DNA from: Chloroflexota bacterium
Lineage (GTDB): Bacteria > Chloroflexota > Anaerolineae > Anaerolineales > DRKV01
Length of the DNA: 13,357 nt
NCBI GenBank assembly: GCA_011051635.1
Contig: DRKV01000211.1
Coordinates: 1-13,357, forward strand
Reading direction: 5' to 3'
Shown: positions 6,693 to 13,357 of the stretch, in pieces
Position numbering within the stretch: the stretch's first letter is position 1
Layout of the letters: each line of letters begins with the position of its first letter
Notes under the pieces: generated by a model
Databases searched by the model: none
Seen by the model: the letters and a program-made list of their open reading frames with translations, nothing else
Told to the model about the DNA's origin: nothing
Made by a program: the position numbers and the translations under genes

Positions 6693-6737
6693 ATCCAGTC
6701 CTTGGGTGCCCCCCTCACTCAAGGACTGGATTTTTTT
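6693..6737 (+). terminator. Strong intrinsic terminator between tRNA-Arg and the zinc-ribbon gene
   Basis: ATCCAGTCCTTG at 6693-6704 pairs perfectly with CAAGGACTGGAT at 6720-6731. GGTG (6705-6708) can further pair with CACT (6716-6719), leaving a C-rich 7-base loop. A run of seven T (6731-6737) follows. It could end the tRNA transcript, or act as a leader attenuator for the gene whose ATG lies 11 bases later. Confidence 0.85.
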
Positions 6738-6748
6738 ATCTCCCTGCC

Positions 6749-8128
6749 ATGCCGCCTTTTGATAATTCTGACACCACGGAACGCTATCGGCGTATGCTGG
6801 CCGCGGGGATTGGCGCTGTCAAAGCAGGGGATGTGGACACCGCCCGCCCCCTTCTTCTCAAGGCAGCCCAGTTGCACCCCACAGATGCTACTCCGTGGCT
6901 ATGGCTCTCAGCCACTACCCAGGACCCCGCCAAACAACACGAATATCTCGAAAATGCGTTCGCCGCCGACCCCAACAACAGCGCGGTGCGGCGCGGTCTG
7001 GCCTTGCTCTCCAGGAAGATGGCCGGGGAAACCGTTTTGGACGAAGGGAGCGGAATCGCCCCCGCGAAGGATGCCCCTCCCCAGGAGGCGGAGGCCCTTC
7101 AAGTTTTTCTCTGCCCCCGCTGCGGCGGCACCCAGGTTTTCAATCCAGCCTCCCAGGATTTGCTCTGCGCTCATTGCGGCACTCACACCGCCATTGAGGG
7201 GCATCCCGCCGCAGACCAAGCCGAACAAGTCATGGATTTCGTCCTCCCCACGGAGCGCGGTCACCGCTGGGCAGAAGCACAGACTATCCTGCGCTGTGAA
7301 CGCTGCGGAGCGGAGACCATCTTCCCGACGGGCAGCACGGCAGAGACCTGCCCTTACTGCGGGGCGCACCAATGGCTCGCCACCGACGAAACCAGGGCTA
7401 TGCTCGACCCCCATGTGATTATTCCCTTTCAGATGGAGGAAGCCGAAGCACGCCGCGCCATCGGAGAATGGCTTGCCCAGGGCTGGACGACCCCTGACGA
7501 TATTACCCATCTGGCCCGTACTTTGGATTTGCGCCCCGCTTACTATCCTTTCTGGACTTTCGACGGCACGCTTGAGATGCAATGGTCGTGTGAAGTCAAT
7601 ATCGGGAATAACAAAGCCCCGGTTTGGGTTCCCCGTTCCGGCGTGGTACACGAGTTGTTCGACGACCTTCTCATTCCCGGCCTGAAGGATTTCCCCCGCA
7701 AGGTGCTGGAGCGCATCGCCCCTTTCGACTTGAAGGCTGTCCTGGCTTTCCAGCCCGCTTACCTGGCCGGTTGGCCGGCCTTGACCTACAACATCGCGCT
7801 CTCCGATGCCTCCCTGAGCGCCCGCCGGCAGGTGACGCGTCTGGTGCGCCGCACGCTGGAACCCCGTCTCAATATCACCCAAGACAAACGGAACCTGCGC
7901 ACCGGCGGCATCACCTGGAGCGACATGACCTTCAAGTACCTCCTCCTGCCCCTCTGGAGCGGCACATTCCGCTACAGGGGCAAGTCTTACTCCGTATGGG
8001 TCAACGGGCAGACGGGCAAAGTCGGCGGGCAGCGTCCCCGCGACCGTCTCAAAGTGGCCGCCTGGGTTGGCATCATCCTCCTCTCCCTGGCCCTGATTGC
8101 CCTCCTCGCCTTCACCCTGACCCGCTGA
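6749..8128 (+). CDS. TPR and double zinc-ribbon protein with C-terminal membrane anchor, function unknown
   Basis: The protein has 459 residues. Residues about 10-90 look like one or two TPR-type helix pairs (KAGDVDTARPLLLKAAQLHP and the ENAFAADPNNSAVRRGLALL stretch). A short variable linker follows. Two four-cysteine zinc ribbons come next: C122, C125, C140, C143 and C183, C186, C201, C204. Residues 220-430 form an unnamed globular region with an aromatic core and a YSVWVNGQTGKVGGQRP end. One membrane helix spans about 435-456, with only three residues after it, so the bulk probably faces the cytoplasm. Similar proteins are often labelled TFIIB-type zinc ribbon or helicase-like, but no helicase motif is present. 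No Shine-Dalgarno is seen before the ATG; a strong terminator lies just upstream. The exact start is fairly likely but not proven; Met15 is an alternative. No function is claimed. Confidence 0.85.
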   Translation: MPPFDNSDTTERYRRMLAAGIGAVKAGDVDTARPLLLKAAQLHPTDATPWLWLSATTQDPAKQHEYLENAFAADPNNSAVRRGLALLSRKMAGETVLDEGSGIAPAKDAPPQEAEALQVFLCPRCGGTQVFNPASQDLLCAHCGTHTAIEGHPAADQAEQVMDFVLPTERGHRWAEAQTILRCERCGAETIFPTGSTAETCPYCGAHQWLATDETRAMLDPHVIIPFQMEEAEARRAIGEWLAQGWTTPDDITHLARTLDLRPAYYPFWTFDGTLEMQWSCEVNIGNNKAPVWVPRSGVVHELFDDLLIPGLKDFPRKVLERIAPFDLKAVLAFQPAYLAGWPALTYNIALSDASLSARRQVTRLVRRTLEPRLNITQDKRNLRTGGITWSDMTFKYLLLPLWSGTFRYRGKSYSVWVNGQTGKVGGQRPRDRLKVAAWVGIILLSLALIALLAFTLTR

Positions 8129-8145
8129 AGTCGCCCCCCAAACCT

Positions 8146-8191
8146 GACGGGTTCTCCCAGACCCGACCAGTTCCCCAAACCCGTCGGGTCT
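8146..8191. repeat. Overlapping, mutually exclusive palindromes in the spacer before glyQS
   Basis: AGACCCGAC at 8159-8167 pairs with GTCGGGTCT at 8183-8191. GACGGGTT at 8146-8153 can instead pair with AACCCGTC at 8178-8185. The two stems share bases, so only one can form at a time. No T run follows. The rest of the 108-base gap is C-rich simple sequence (CTAATCCCC, AATCCCTAAACCCC) up to the ATG. It may be an interspersed palindrome or a leader switch. Confidence 0.45.
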
Positions 8192-8236
8192 CGCCCCTCC
8201 CTAATCCCCAATCCCTAAACCCCAACTTACCCCCCC

Positions 8237-11200
8237 ATGACCCCTCCTCTCGACTTCCAAACCATCATCCTTCGTCTGCAAGATTTCTGGGCCGCCCACG
8301 GATGCCTCATCTGGCAGCCCTACCACACCGAAGTGGGGGCCGGGACGATGAATCCGGCCACCTACCTGCGTGTTCTCGGCCCCGAGCCGTGGAACGTGGC
8401 CTATGTGGAACCCTCCATCCGCCCCGACGACGGACGCTACGGCGAGAACCCCAACCGCCTCAACCAGCACACCCAGTTCCAGGTTATCCTCAAGCCCGAC
8501 CCCGGCAATCCGCAGGAACTCTACCTCCAATCCCTGGAGGCCCTGGGGATTGACCCGCGGCAGCACGACATCCGCTTTGTGGAGGACAACTGGGAATCCC
8601 CCGCTTTGGGAGCCTGGGGGCTGGGTTGGGAGGTCTGGCTGGACGGGCTGGAAATCACCCAGTTCACCTACTTCCAGCAGGCGGGGGGGATGGTACTTGA
8701 CCCGCCTTCCGTAGAACTCACCTACGGGCTGGAACGCATTGCGATGGCCTTGCAGGGCGTCCGCGATTTTCGCGACATCCGCTGGGATTCCGTCCGCACC
8801 TACGGCGACATTCAATTGGAGAGCGAACAGGAATTCAGCGCCTACTCCTTCGAGGTGGCCGACGTGGAGCGCCTGCGTACCCTCTACGCGACTTACGAAG
8901 CGGAAGCCCGCTCCGCTCTGGAACACACCCTCGTGCTTCCGGCGCACGATTACGTCCTCAAATGCTCGCACACCTTCAACCTGCTGGATACCCGCGGGGC
9001 GGTGGGCGTCACGGAGCGGCAGGCCCTTTTCAGCGCCATGCGCGGCCTGGCCCGCCGCGTCGCCGAAGCCTACCTCGCCAAGCGGGAGGCCGCCGGATTT
9101 CCGTGGGCGGCAGGTAACAAGGTGACGAGTGACGGGGTAACGAGTTCCCCGTCACCCCGTCACCCCGTTACCCCGTCACCCCAGCCCTTGCTCGTAGAAA
9201 TCGGCACCGAAGAACTGCCCGCCTCCGAGGTGGATAGCCTCCTCGCCCAGTTGAGAGAGCGCTTCCCCGCTCTGCTCGACGAACTGCGCCTGGAACACGG
9301 CGAACTGCGCGTCCTGGGTACGCCCCGCCGTCTGGTGCTCTACGCCGAGAGATTGGCCCCCCGCCAGGCCGACCTGGAGCAGGTGGTCAAGGGGCCGCCC
9401 GCGGCCCGCGCCTTCGATGCGGAGGGCAACCCCACCCGCGCCGCACTCGGTTTCGCCCGCGGCAAAGGCGTGGCCGTGGAGGATTTGCAAATCCGCGAGA
9501 TGGACGGCGGGCGCTACGCCGTCGCCGTGGTGCGCCGGGAGGGGCGTCCCGCCATCGAAGTCCTGAGCGAGGCCCTGCCCGGCCTGATTGCCTCCCTGCG
9601 CTTCCGCAAAGCCATGCGCTGGAACGCCACCAATGTGGCCTTCTCGCGCCCCATCCGCTGGCTGGTAGCCCTGTTTGGGGAGAGCGTCGTCCCCTTCGAG
9701 TACGCCGGCTATCGGAGCGGCGCGGTCACCCGCGGGTTGCGGCATCCTTTGGGAGCGCAAGCCGCTCAAATTCCGGTAGGTTCCCCGCGCGCATACTTCG
9801 GGGCGCTGGAATCCCAGGGCATCGTCCTCGACCCTGCGGAGCGCCGCGCCCTCATCCGCTCTCAGGCTGAAAAACTGGCCGCCGAGGTGGGGGGGCAAAT
9901 CCCCGACGATGAAGCGCTGCTGGCCGAGGTCGCCAACCTGGTGGAAGCCCCCGTGGGGGTGCGCGGCTCCTTCGAGGCCGAGTATCTCGACCTGCCGCGG
10001 GAGGTGCTCATCTCGGTGATGCGGAAGCATCAGCGCTATTTTCCCCTCACCCCTACCCCCCTGGCCCCCCTCCCCCTCTCCCGGGGGGAGAGGGGGGGGG
10101 CCGACAGGCCGGGGGGAGGGGGTGAGGGGTTACTCCCCTACTTCATCACCATCTGCAACGGGGAGAAGGAGCGCCTGGATTTGGTGCGCCGCGGCAACGA
10201 GGATGTCATCCGGGCGCGCTTTGCCGACGCCGCCTTCTTCATCCGGGAGGACAAGCGCCGCCCGCTGGAAGACTGTCTCCCCCGCCTGAAGACGCTCACT
10301 TTCCAGGCCGATTTGGGTTCCATGCTGGACAAGACGGAACGCATCGCTGCCCTGGTGGAGGCCCTCCTGCCCCGGATGGAGATGACCCCCGAAGAGGCCC
10401 AGGCCGCCCGCCGCGCCGCCCGGCTGTGCAAGGCCGACCTGGCGACCAGCATGGTGGTGGAGATGACCTCCCTGCAAGGGGTGATGGGACGCTACTACGC
10501 CCTGCACAGCGGGGAACCGCCTGCCGTGGCGGAGGCCATCTTCGAGCATTACCTGCCGCGCTTTGCGGGGGATGCGCTGCCCCGCAGCAAACCCGGCCTT
10601 TTGGTGGGTCTCGCCGACCGGATTGATTCGCTGGCCGGTTTGTTCGCCGTCAACATGGCCCCCACGGGCAACAAAGACCCCTTCGCGCTGCGCCGCGCCG
10701 CCCTGGGGCTGGTCAGCAGTCTCCTGGCCTGGAATCTGGATTTCGACCTGCGCGCCGCCCTCAAGGCCGCCGCCGGTGTGCTGCCCGCCCGCTTCGATGC
10801 CGATGAGCAGGCCGATTGTCTGACCTTCATCGTGGAGCGCCTGCGTAACCTGCTCCTGGAAAAGGGCTACCGCTACGACGTGGTGGATGCCGTCCTGGTG
10901 GCGCAGGGACACAATCCGGCGCGGGCCGCCCGGGCCGTGGAAGAACTTTCCGCCTGGGTGGAGCGCCCCGATTGGAGCACCATCCTGCCGGCTTACGCCC
11001 GCTGTGTGCGTATCACCCGCGACAAGGATGAAACCTATCCCGTCGTCCCGGAGACCTTCGTCGAAGCGGCGGAACACGCCCTGTACGCCGCCCTCCGGCA
11101 AGCTCAGGCCGCCCGCCGCCGCCCCGGTTCGGTGGATGACTTCATGGAAGCCTTTCTGCCCATGATTCCGGTCATCAACCGCTTTTTCGAGGATGTACTC

Positions 11201-11308
11201 GTGATGGCCGAAGACCCGGCCCAGCGCGCCAACCGCCTGGGGATGCTCCAGGCCATCGCCTCCCTGGCCGAGGGCGTGGCCGATTTCTCCCGCCTGGAGG
11301 GGTTTTAG
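8237..11308 (+). CDS. glyQS: Glycyl-tRNA synthetase, alpha and beta subunits fused
   Basis: This 1023-residue enzyme charges tRNA-Gly with glycine. Residues 1-290 are the GlyQ catalytic part, with class II aminoacylation regions such as TEVGAGTMNPATYLR and GENPNRLNQHTQFQVILKP. Residues from about 318 on are the GlyS part, starting LLVEIGTEELPA and ending in the helical tRNA-binding region with FFEDVLVM near the C terminus. In most bacteria these are two genes; fused forms are known in chlamydiae and some other lineages. The linker, about 292-317, is rich in V, T, S and P and encoded by octamer repeats. A second repeat-encoded segment, residues 603-631, replaces the short loop between RYF and LLPYF. 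Both keep frame, so the protein should be whole. No Shine-Dalgarno is visible; the ATG follows a run of seven C. No T-box or terminator is seen in the 108-base spacer upstream. Confidence 0.96.
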   Translation: MTPPLDFQTIILRLQDFWAAHGCLIWQPYHTEVGAGTMNPATYLRVLGPEPWNVAYVEPSIRPDDGRYGENPNRLNQHTQFQVILKPDPGNPQELYLQSLEALGIDPRQHDIRFVEDNWESPALGAWGLGWEVWLDGLEITQFTYFQQAGGMVLDPPSVELTYGLERIAMALQGVRDFRDIRWDSVRTYGDIQLESEQEFSAYSFEVADVERLRTLYATYEAEARSALEHTLVLPAHDYVLKCSHTFNLLDTRGAVGVTERQALFSAMRGLARRVAEAYLAKREAAGFPWAAGNKVTSDGVTSSPSPRHPVTPSPQPLLVEIGTEELPASEVDSLLAQLRERFPALLDELRLEHGELRVLGTPRRLVLYAERLAPRQADLEQVVKGPPAARAFDAEGNPTRAALGFARGKGVAVEDLQIREMDGGRYAVAVVRREGRPAIEVLSEALPGLIASLRFRKAMRWNATNVAFSRPIRWLVALFGESVVPFEYAGYRSGAVTRGLRHPLGAQAAQIPVGSPRAYFGALESQGIVLDPAERRALIRSQAEKLAAEVGGQIPDDEALLAEVANLVEAPVGVRGSFEAEYLDLPREVLISVMRKHQRYFPLTPTPLAPLPLSRGERGGADRPGGGGEGLLPYFITICNGEKERLDLVRRGNEDVIRARFADAAFFIREDKRRPLEDCLPRLKTLTFQADLGSMLDKTERIAALVEALLPRMEMTPEEAQAARRAARLCKADLATSMVVEMTSLQGVMGRYYALHSGEPPAVAEAIFEHYLPRFAGDALPRSKPGLLVGLADRIDSLAGLFAVNMAPTGNKDPFALRRAALGLVSSLLAWNLDFDLRAALKAAAGVLPARFDADEQADCLTFIVERLRNLLLEKGYRYDVVDAVLVAQGHNPARAARAVEELSAWVERPDWSTILPAYARCVRITRDKDETYPVVPETFVEAAEHALYAALRQAQAARRRPGSVDDFMEAFLPMIPVINRFFEDVLVMAEDPAQRANRLGMLQAIASLAEGVADFSRLEGF
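9113..9182 (+). repeat. Octamer tandem repeat palindrome encoding the GlyQ-GlyS linker
   Basis: Four units, CCCCGTCA, CCCCGTCA, CCCCGTTA and CCCCGTCA, run from 9147 to 9178, then CCCC. The left side (9113-9144) carries GTAAC, GTGAC, GTGAC and GTAAC at about 8-base steps, the complement of the right side. GTGACGGGGTAACG at 9129-9142 pairs perfectly with CGTTACCCCGTCAC at 9166-9179. The whole lies in the glyQS reading frame at the domain junction. Confidence 0.9.
10043..10129 (+). repeat. 87-base palindromic element inserted in frame in the GlyS part
   Basis: CCCCTCACCCC at 10043-10053 pairs perfectly with GGGGTGAGGGG at 10119-10129; inside is a second hairpin around CCTCTCCC and GGGGAGAGG (10075-10093). 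The element is exactly 29 codons, starts on a codon boundary and encodes PLTPTPLAPLPLSRGERG and then a Gly-rich tail. Peptides of the LTPTPLP...GERG type are a known mark of translated intergenic palindromes in many bacteria. Confidence 0.85.
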
Positions 11309-11313
11309 GCGGG

Positions 11314-11369
11314 GGACGATAGACGATAGACGGTGGACGGTGGACGATAGACCACGGACGACGGACAAT
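11314..11369. repeat. Heptamer tandem repeat array (RGACGRY type)
   Basis: Eight 7-base units follow glyQS directly: GGACGAT, AGACGAT, AGACGGT, GGACGGT, GGACGAT, AGACCAC, GGACGAC, GGACAAT. They begin 6 bases after the stop codon. No terminator hairpin is seen between glyQS and the next gene. Such heptanucleotide arrays resemble the short tandem repeats known from cyanobacteria and some Chloroflexota. Confidence 0.85.
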
Positions 11370-11382
11370 GCCCGCTCCCCCC

Positions 11383-11438
11383 GTCACCCACTCACCTAAT
11401 CACCCAGTCACCCATTCACCCACTCACCTAATCACCCC
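11383..11438. repeat. Octamer tandem repeat array (NTCACCYA type) before the phosphate transporter
   Basis: Seven 8-base units: GTCACCCA, CTCACCTA, ATCACCCA, GTCACCCA, TTCACCCA, CTCACCTA, ATCACCCC. The array ends 3 bases before the ATG of the transporter, so it occupies the place of the ribosome site. The TCACC core is shared with the array inside glyQS. Confidence 0.88.
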
Positions 11439-11441
11439 ACC

Positions 11442-12446
11442 ATGCCTTCCCCTCACATCTTGCTCGCCGTTCTTCTCATCCTGGCGCTGACCTTTGACTT
11501 CCTGAACGGCTTCCACGACAGCGCCAACGTGGTCGCCACCATGATTGCCTCCCGCGCCATGACGCCCCGCGCCGCCCTGGGAATTGCGGCGGTCTCGGAG
11601 TTCTCCGGGCCGCTCCTCTTCGGCGTGGCCGTGGCGACTACTATCGGGAAGGAGGTTGCCCCTCCAAATGCGCTCACCATTCCGGTGGTTTTCGCCGCTC
11701 TGCTGGCCGCCAGTCTGTGGAACATCATCACCTGGTATTTCGGCATCCCCTCCAGTTCCTCCCACGCCCTGATTGGCGGCATCATGGGAGCCGTCGCGCT
11801 AGGAGCAGGGATAGAGGTCATCCATTGGGAGGGGTTGACGAAGGTTTTCATCGCCCTCTTCTTTTCCCCGCTGATTGGTTTCGTGGTGGGCTGGATTTTG
11901 ATGCGCATCATTTTCTTCCTGGCGCGGGATGCCACGCCAAAGGCCAACCTGTTCTTCAAGGGGGCGCAGGTGCCCACGGCGCTGGCGCTGGCCCTCAGCC
12001 ACGGAGCGAATGACTCCCAGAAGACGATGGGCATCATCACGATGGGGCTTGTCATTCTGGGCTACCAGAAGACCTTCCATGTGCCGCTATGGGTCATCTT
12101 GGCAAGCGCTTCGGCCATTTCGCTGGGGACGGCCACCGGCGGCTGGCGCATCATCCACACCCTGGGAGCGAAGTTCTACCGCATCCGCCCTGTACATGGC
12201 TTTGCCTCCCAGGCGGCTTCGGCAGCCGTGATTCTCTCCGCCTCGCTGCTGGGAGGCCCGGTAAGCACCACCCAGGTGGTCAGTTCCTCCATCCTGGGGG
12301 TGGGTGCAGCCCAGCGGCGTTCTCAGGTGCGCTGGGGCGTGATGGCCGACATGCTCACCGCCTGGCTGCTCACCATTCCACTCTCCGCCGCACTGGGGGC
12401 AGGGCTTTTCTGGCTGCTCAGTTTGTTGCCCTATTTCCAGGGGTAA
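11442..12446 (+). CDS. pit: PiT-family inorganic phosphate transporter
   Basis: The 334-residue membrane protein takes up phosphate (usually as a metal-phosphate complex) driven by an ion gradient. The two inverted halves carry the family signatures GFHDSAN at 23-29 and HGANDSQK at 187-194. GIPSSSSHALIGG at 101-113 and GGPVSTTQVVSSSILGVG at 271-288 are the matching second motifs of each half. About ten hydrophobic segments are seen, with only a short central cytoplasmic link, as in compact bacterial PiT proteins; Escherichia coli PitA is longer, with a large middle loop. No Shine-Dalgarno precedes the ATG; the spacer is an octamer repeat. The DUF47 partner gene follows 46 bases after its stop, which supports a phosphate role rather than sulfate, another substrate of the superfamily. 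Confidence 0.94.
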   Translation: MPSPHILLAVLLILALTFDFLNGFHDSANVVATMIASRAMTPRAALGIAAVSEFSGPLLFGVAVATTIGKEVAPPNALTIPVVFAALLAASLWNIITWYFGIPSSSSHALIGGIMGAVALGAGIEVIHWEGLTKVFIALFFSPLIGFVVGWILMRIIFFLARDATPKANLFFKGAQVPTALALALSHGANDSQKTMGIITMGLVILGYQKTFHVPLWVILASASAISLGTATGGWRIIHTLGAKFYRIRPVHGFASQAASAAVILSASLLGGPVSTTQVVSSSILGVGAAQRRSQVRWGVMADMLTAWLLTIPLSAALGAGLFWLLSLLPYFQG

Positions 12447-12492
12447 CCTGCCCACCCCCGGCTTGTGGCTCATTTCGCGAAAGGATTGTTCC

Positions 12493-13122
12493 ATGGGTAT
12501 TGCTACCTTCTTCAAAACCCGTCAGGAGGACCGCTTCCTCCAGTTGTTGATTGAACAAAGCGCCCTGACCACGCAGGGATTGGAAATGCTCCAGGAGTTC
12601 GTCTCCGACCCCAGCGAGGCCAGCATCAAGGCCATGCGGGAGCAGGAGTACGCCGCCGACGAGGTACGCCGCGTCCTGATTGATGAATTGCACAACACCT
12701 TCATCACTCCGTTGGACCGTGAAGACATCTTCAACATTTCTCTCAACATCGACGAGATGCTCGATTACGCCTACAGCACCCTGGAGGGGATGCGCCTGCT
12801 CAAGGTGAGCGCCGACGAATACCTCTTGCAAATGCTGGAACACAACCACAACGCGGCCAACGAACTGTACATGGCGATGCAGCGCCTGCGCAGCAACCCC
12901 CGCGTCGCCGGGGAACACGCCCAGCGCACCCGCAAACTGGAAAATGAAGTAGACCACCTCTACCGCGTCGCCATCGCCGACCTGTTCACCAAAGCCAAAG
13001 ACTTCAAACAGATGATGAGCCTCCTGCGGCGGCGTGAAATCTACCGCCACGTCTCCAACATGGCCGACCGGGCCGCGGCTGCCGCCGACGTGGTCGGCAT
13101 GGTGGTGATGAAACTCACCTGA
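12493..13122 (+). CDS. DUF47 / PhoU-like phosphate transport regulator
   Basis: This 209-residue, almost wholly helical protein matches the DUF47 (PhoU-divergent) family, which is commonly encoded next to PiT transporters and thought to control them or bind metal-phosphate clusters. Acidic helix motifs typical of the family are seen, such as DREDIFNISLNIDEMLDYAY near residues 75-95 and EVDHLYR near 148-154, with a closing helix rich in H, N and D (RHVSNMADRA). The ATG at 12493 is preferred to an upstream GTG at 12463, because AAGGA at 12481-12485 is correctly spaced and the family starts with a short GIATFFK-like leader. It probably shares a transcript with the transporter gene. Confidence 0.9.
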   Translation: MGIATFFKTRQEDRFLQLLIEQSALTTQGLEMLQEFVSDPSEASIKAMREQEYAADEVRRVLIDELHNTFITPLDREDIFNISLNIDEMLDYAYSTLEGMRLLKVSADEYLLQMLEHNHNAANELYMAMQRLRSNPRVAGEHAQRTRKLENEVDHLYRVAIADLFTKAKDFKQMMSLLRRREIYRHVSNMADRAAAAADVVGMVVMKLT

Positions 13123-13129
13123 CCCGCTT

Positions 13130-13357
13130 ATGCACAAGTGGAAGAAAGTCTTTATCGGCGGTGCGGCCCTCGTGCTGGCCGCCGTTTTTCTTGCCCGCTG
13201 GGAACCCGTCCGGCGGCGGCTGGCCTGGCGCGTGGACATCGCCCGCACCTACCTGCGCGGCGTCATCTACCCCGCGGATGCCATGCCCACCCCGCTCCCC
13301 CCGCAACCCGCCACCCCTAACTCCGCCACCCCTAACCTCGCAACCCCTGACCCCGCA
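13130..13357 (+). CDS. Membrane-anchored or secreted protein, N-terminal fragment, function unknown
   Basis: Only the first 76 codons are in the window; the frame is open at the right edge. The ATG is 7 bases after the DUF47 stop. The N terminus has the charged start MHKWKK, then a hydrophobic stretch at about 7-22, a signal peptide or anchor. A basic amphipathic stretch (about 28-48) follows, then a Pro/Ala/Thr linker made of ATPNS, ATPNL and ATPDP repeats. Such linkers often join an anchor to an outer enzymatic domain, but that domain is not visible, so no function is given. No Shine-Dalgarno is seen; coupling to the gene before it is possible. Confidence 0.65.
   Translation, partial: MHKWKKVFIGGAALVLAAVFLARWEPVRRRLAWRVDIARTYLRGVIYPADAMPTPLPPQPATPNSATPNLATPDPA
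13310..13357 (+). repeat. 15-base tandem repeat in the coding linker
   Basis: Three units, GCCACCCCTAACTCC, GCCACCCCTAACCTC and GCAACCCCTGACCCC, occupy 13310-13354, and a fourth begins at 13355. The period is five codons, so the repeat can grow or shrink without breaking the frame. It may continue past the window. Confidence 0.8.

Noticed and set aside
8129..8236. T-box riboswitch before glyQS
   Set aside because: The gap is too short, has no T-box consensus and no terminator with a T run. T-boxes control glyQS mainly in Firmicutes.
9100..9190. Frameshift or sequencing join between separate glyQ and glyS genes
   Set aside because: The frame is continuous through the linker with no stop, and both parts are complete. 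Fused GlyQS is a known form.
10130..11368. Minus-strand open frame of 412 codons
   Set aside because: Antisense to the well-conserved C-terminal half of glyQS, and its start lies in the heptamer array.
11314..11438. Possible CRISPR array
   Set aside because: Units are 7 and 8 bases, directly adjacent and without spacers; no cas gene is near.

Overview
The window reads as a stretch of chromosome from a GC-rich, respiring bacterium. The best guess is a member of the Chloroflexota, probably near the Anaerolineae. That rests on gene style and is not proven: a fused glycyl-tRNA synthetase (alpha and beta in one chain), a TPR/zinc-ribbon membrane protein, and many short tandem and palindromic repeats in spacers. 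No phage, transposase, CRISPR array or plasmid gene was seen.

Layout. (1) Bases 1-2506, minus strand: a Bacillus-type Qcr quinol:cytochrome c reductase operon in the order Rieske protein, four-helix cytochrome b, then a subunit-IV protein fused to two cytochrome c domains. The last gene runs off the left edge. (2) 2507-2824: an AT-rich divergent control region. (3) 2825-6164, plus strand: succinate dehydrogenase sdhC-sdhD-sdhA-sdhB, closed by a clear terminator at 6190-6230. (4) 6231-6748: a gene-poor spacer with interspersed hairpin repeats, a tRNA-Arg(CCU), a good sigma70-like promoter and a strong intrinsic terminator that ends 11 bases before the next start codon. (5) 6749-8128: a TPR/double zinc-ribbon protein with a C-terminal membrane anchor, function unknown. 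(6) 8237-11308: fused glyQS. (7) 11442-13122: a PiT phosphate transporter and its DUF47/PhoU-like partner. (8) 13130-13357: the start of an unknown membrane-anchored or secreted protein that runs off the right edge.

How the genes work together. Succinate dehydrogenase puts electrons into the quinone pool. The divergent Qcr complex takes them out and passes them through its own c-type hemes to a downstream acceptor that is not in the window. The two operons share one roughly 320-base control region, so joint control is plausible. The PiT/DUF47 pair forms a phosphate uptake unit. The tRNA and glyQS are translation genes.

The most unusual feature is how repeats have entered coding sequence. The linker joining the GlyQ and GlyS parts is made of GTCACCCC-type octamers forming a palindrome, and a related octamer array fills the spacer before the phosphate transporter. 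A second, 87-base palindromic element sits in frame inside the GlyS part. The partial last gene also carries an in-frame 15-base tandem repeat.
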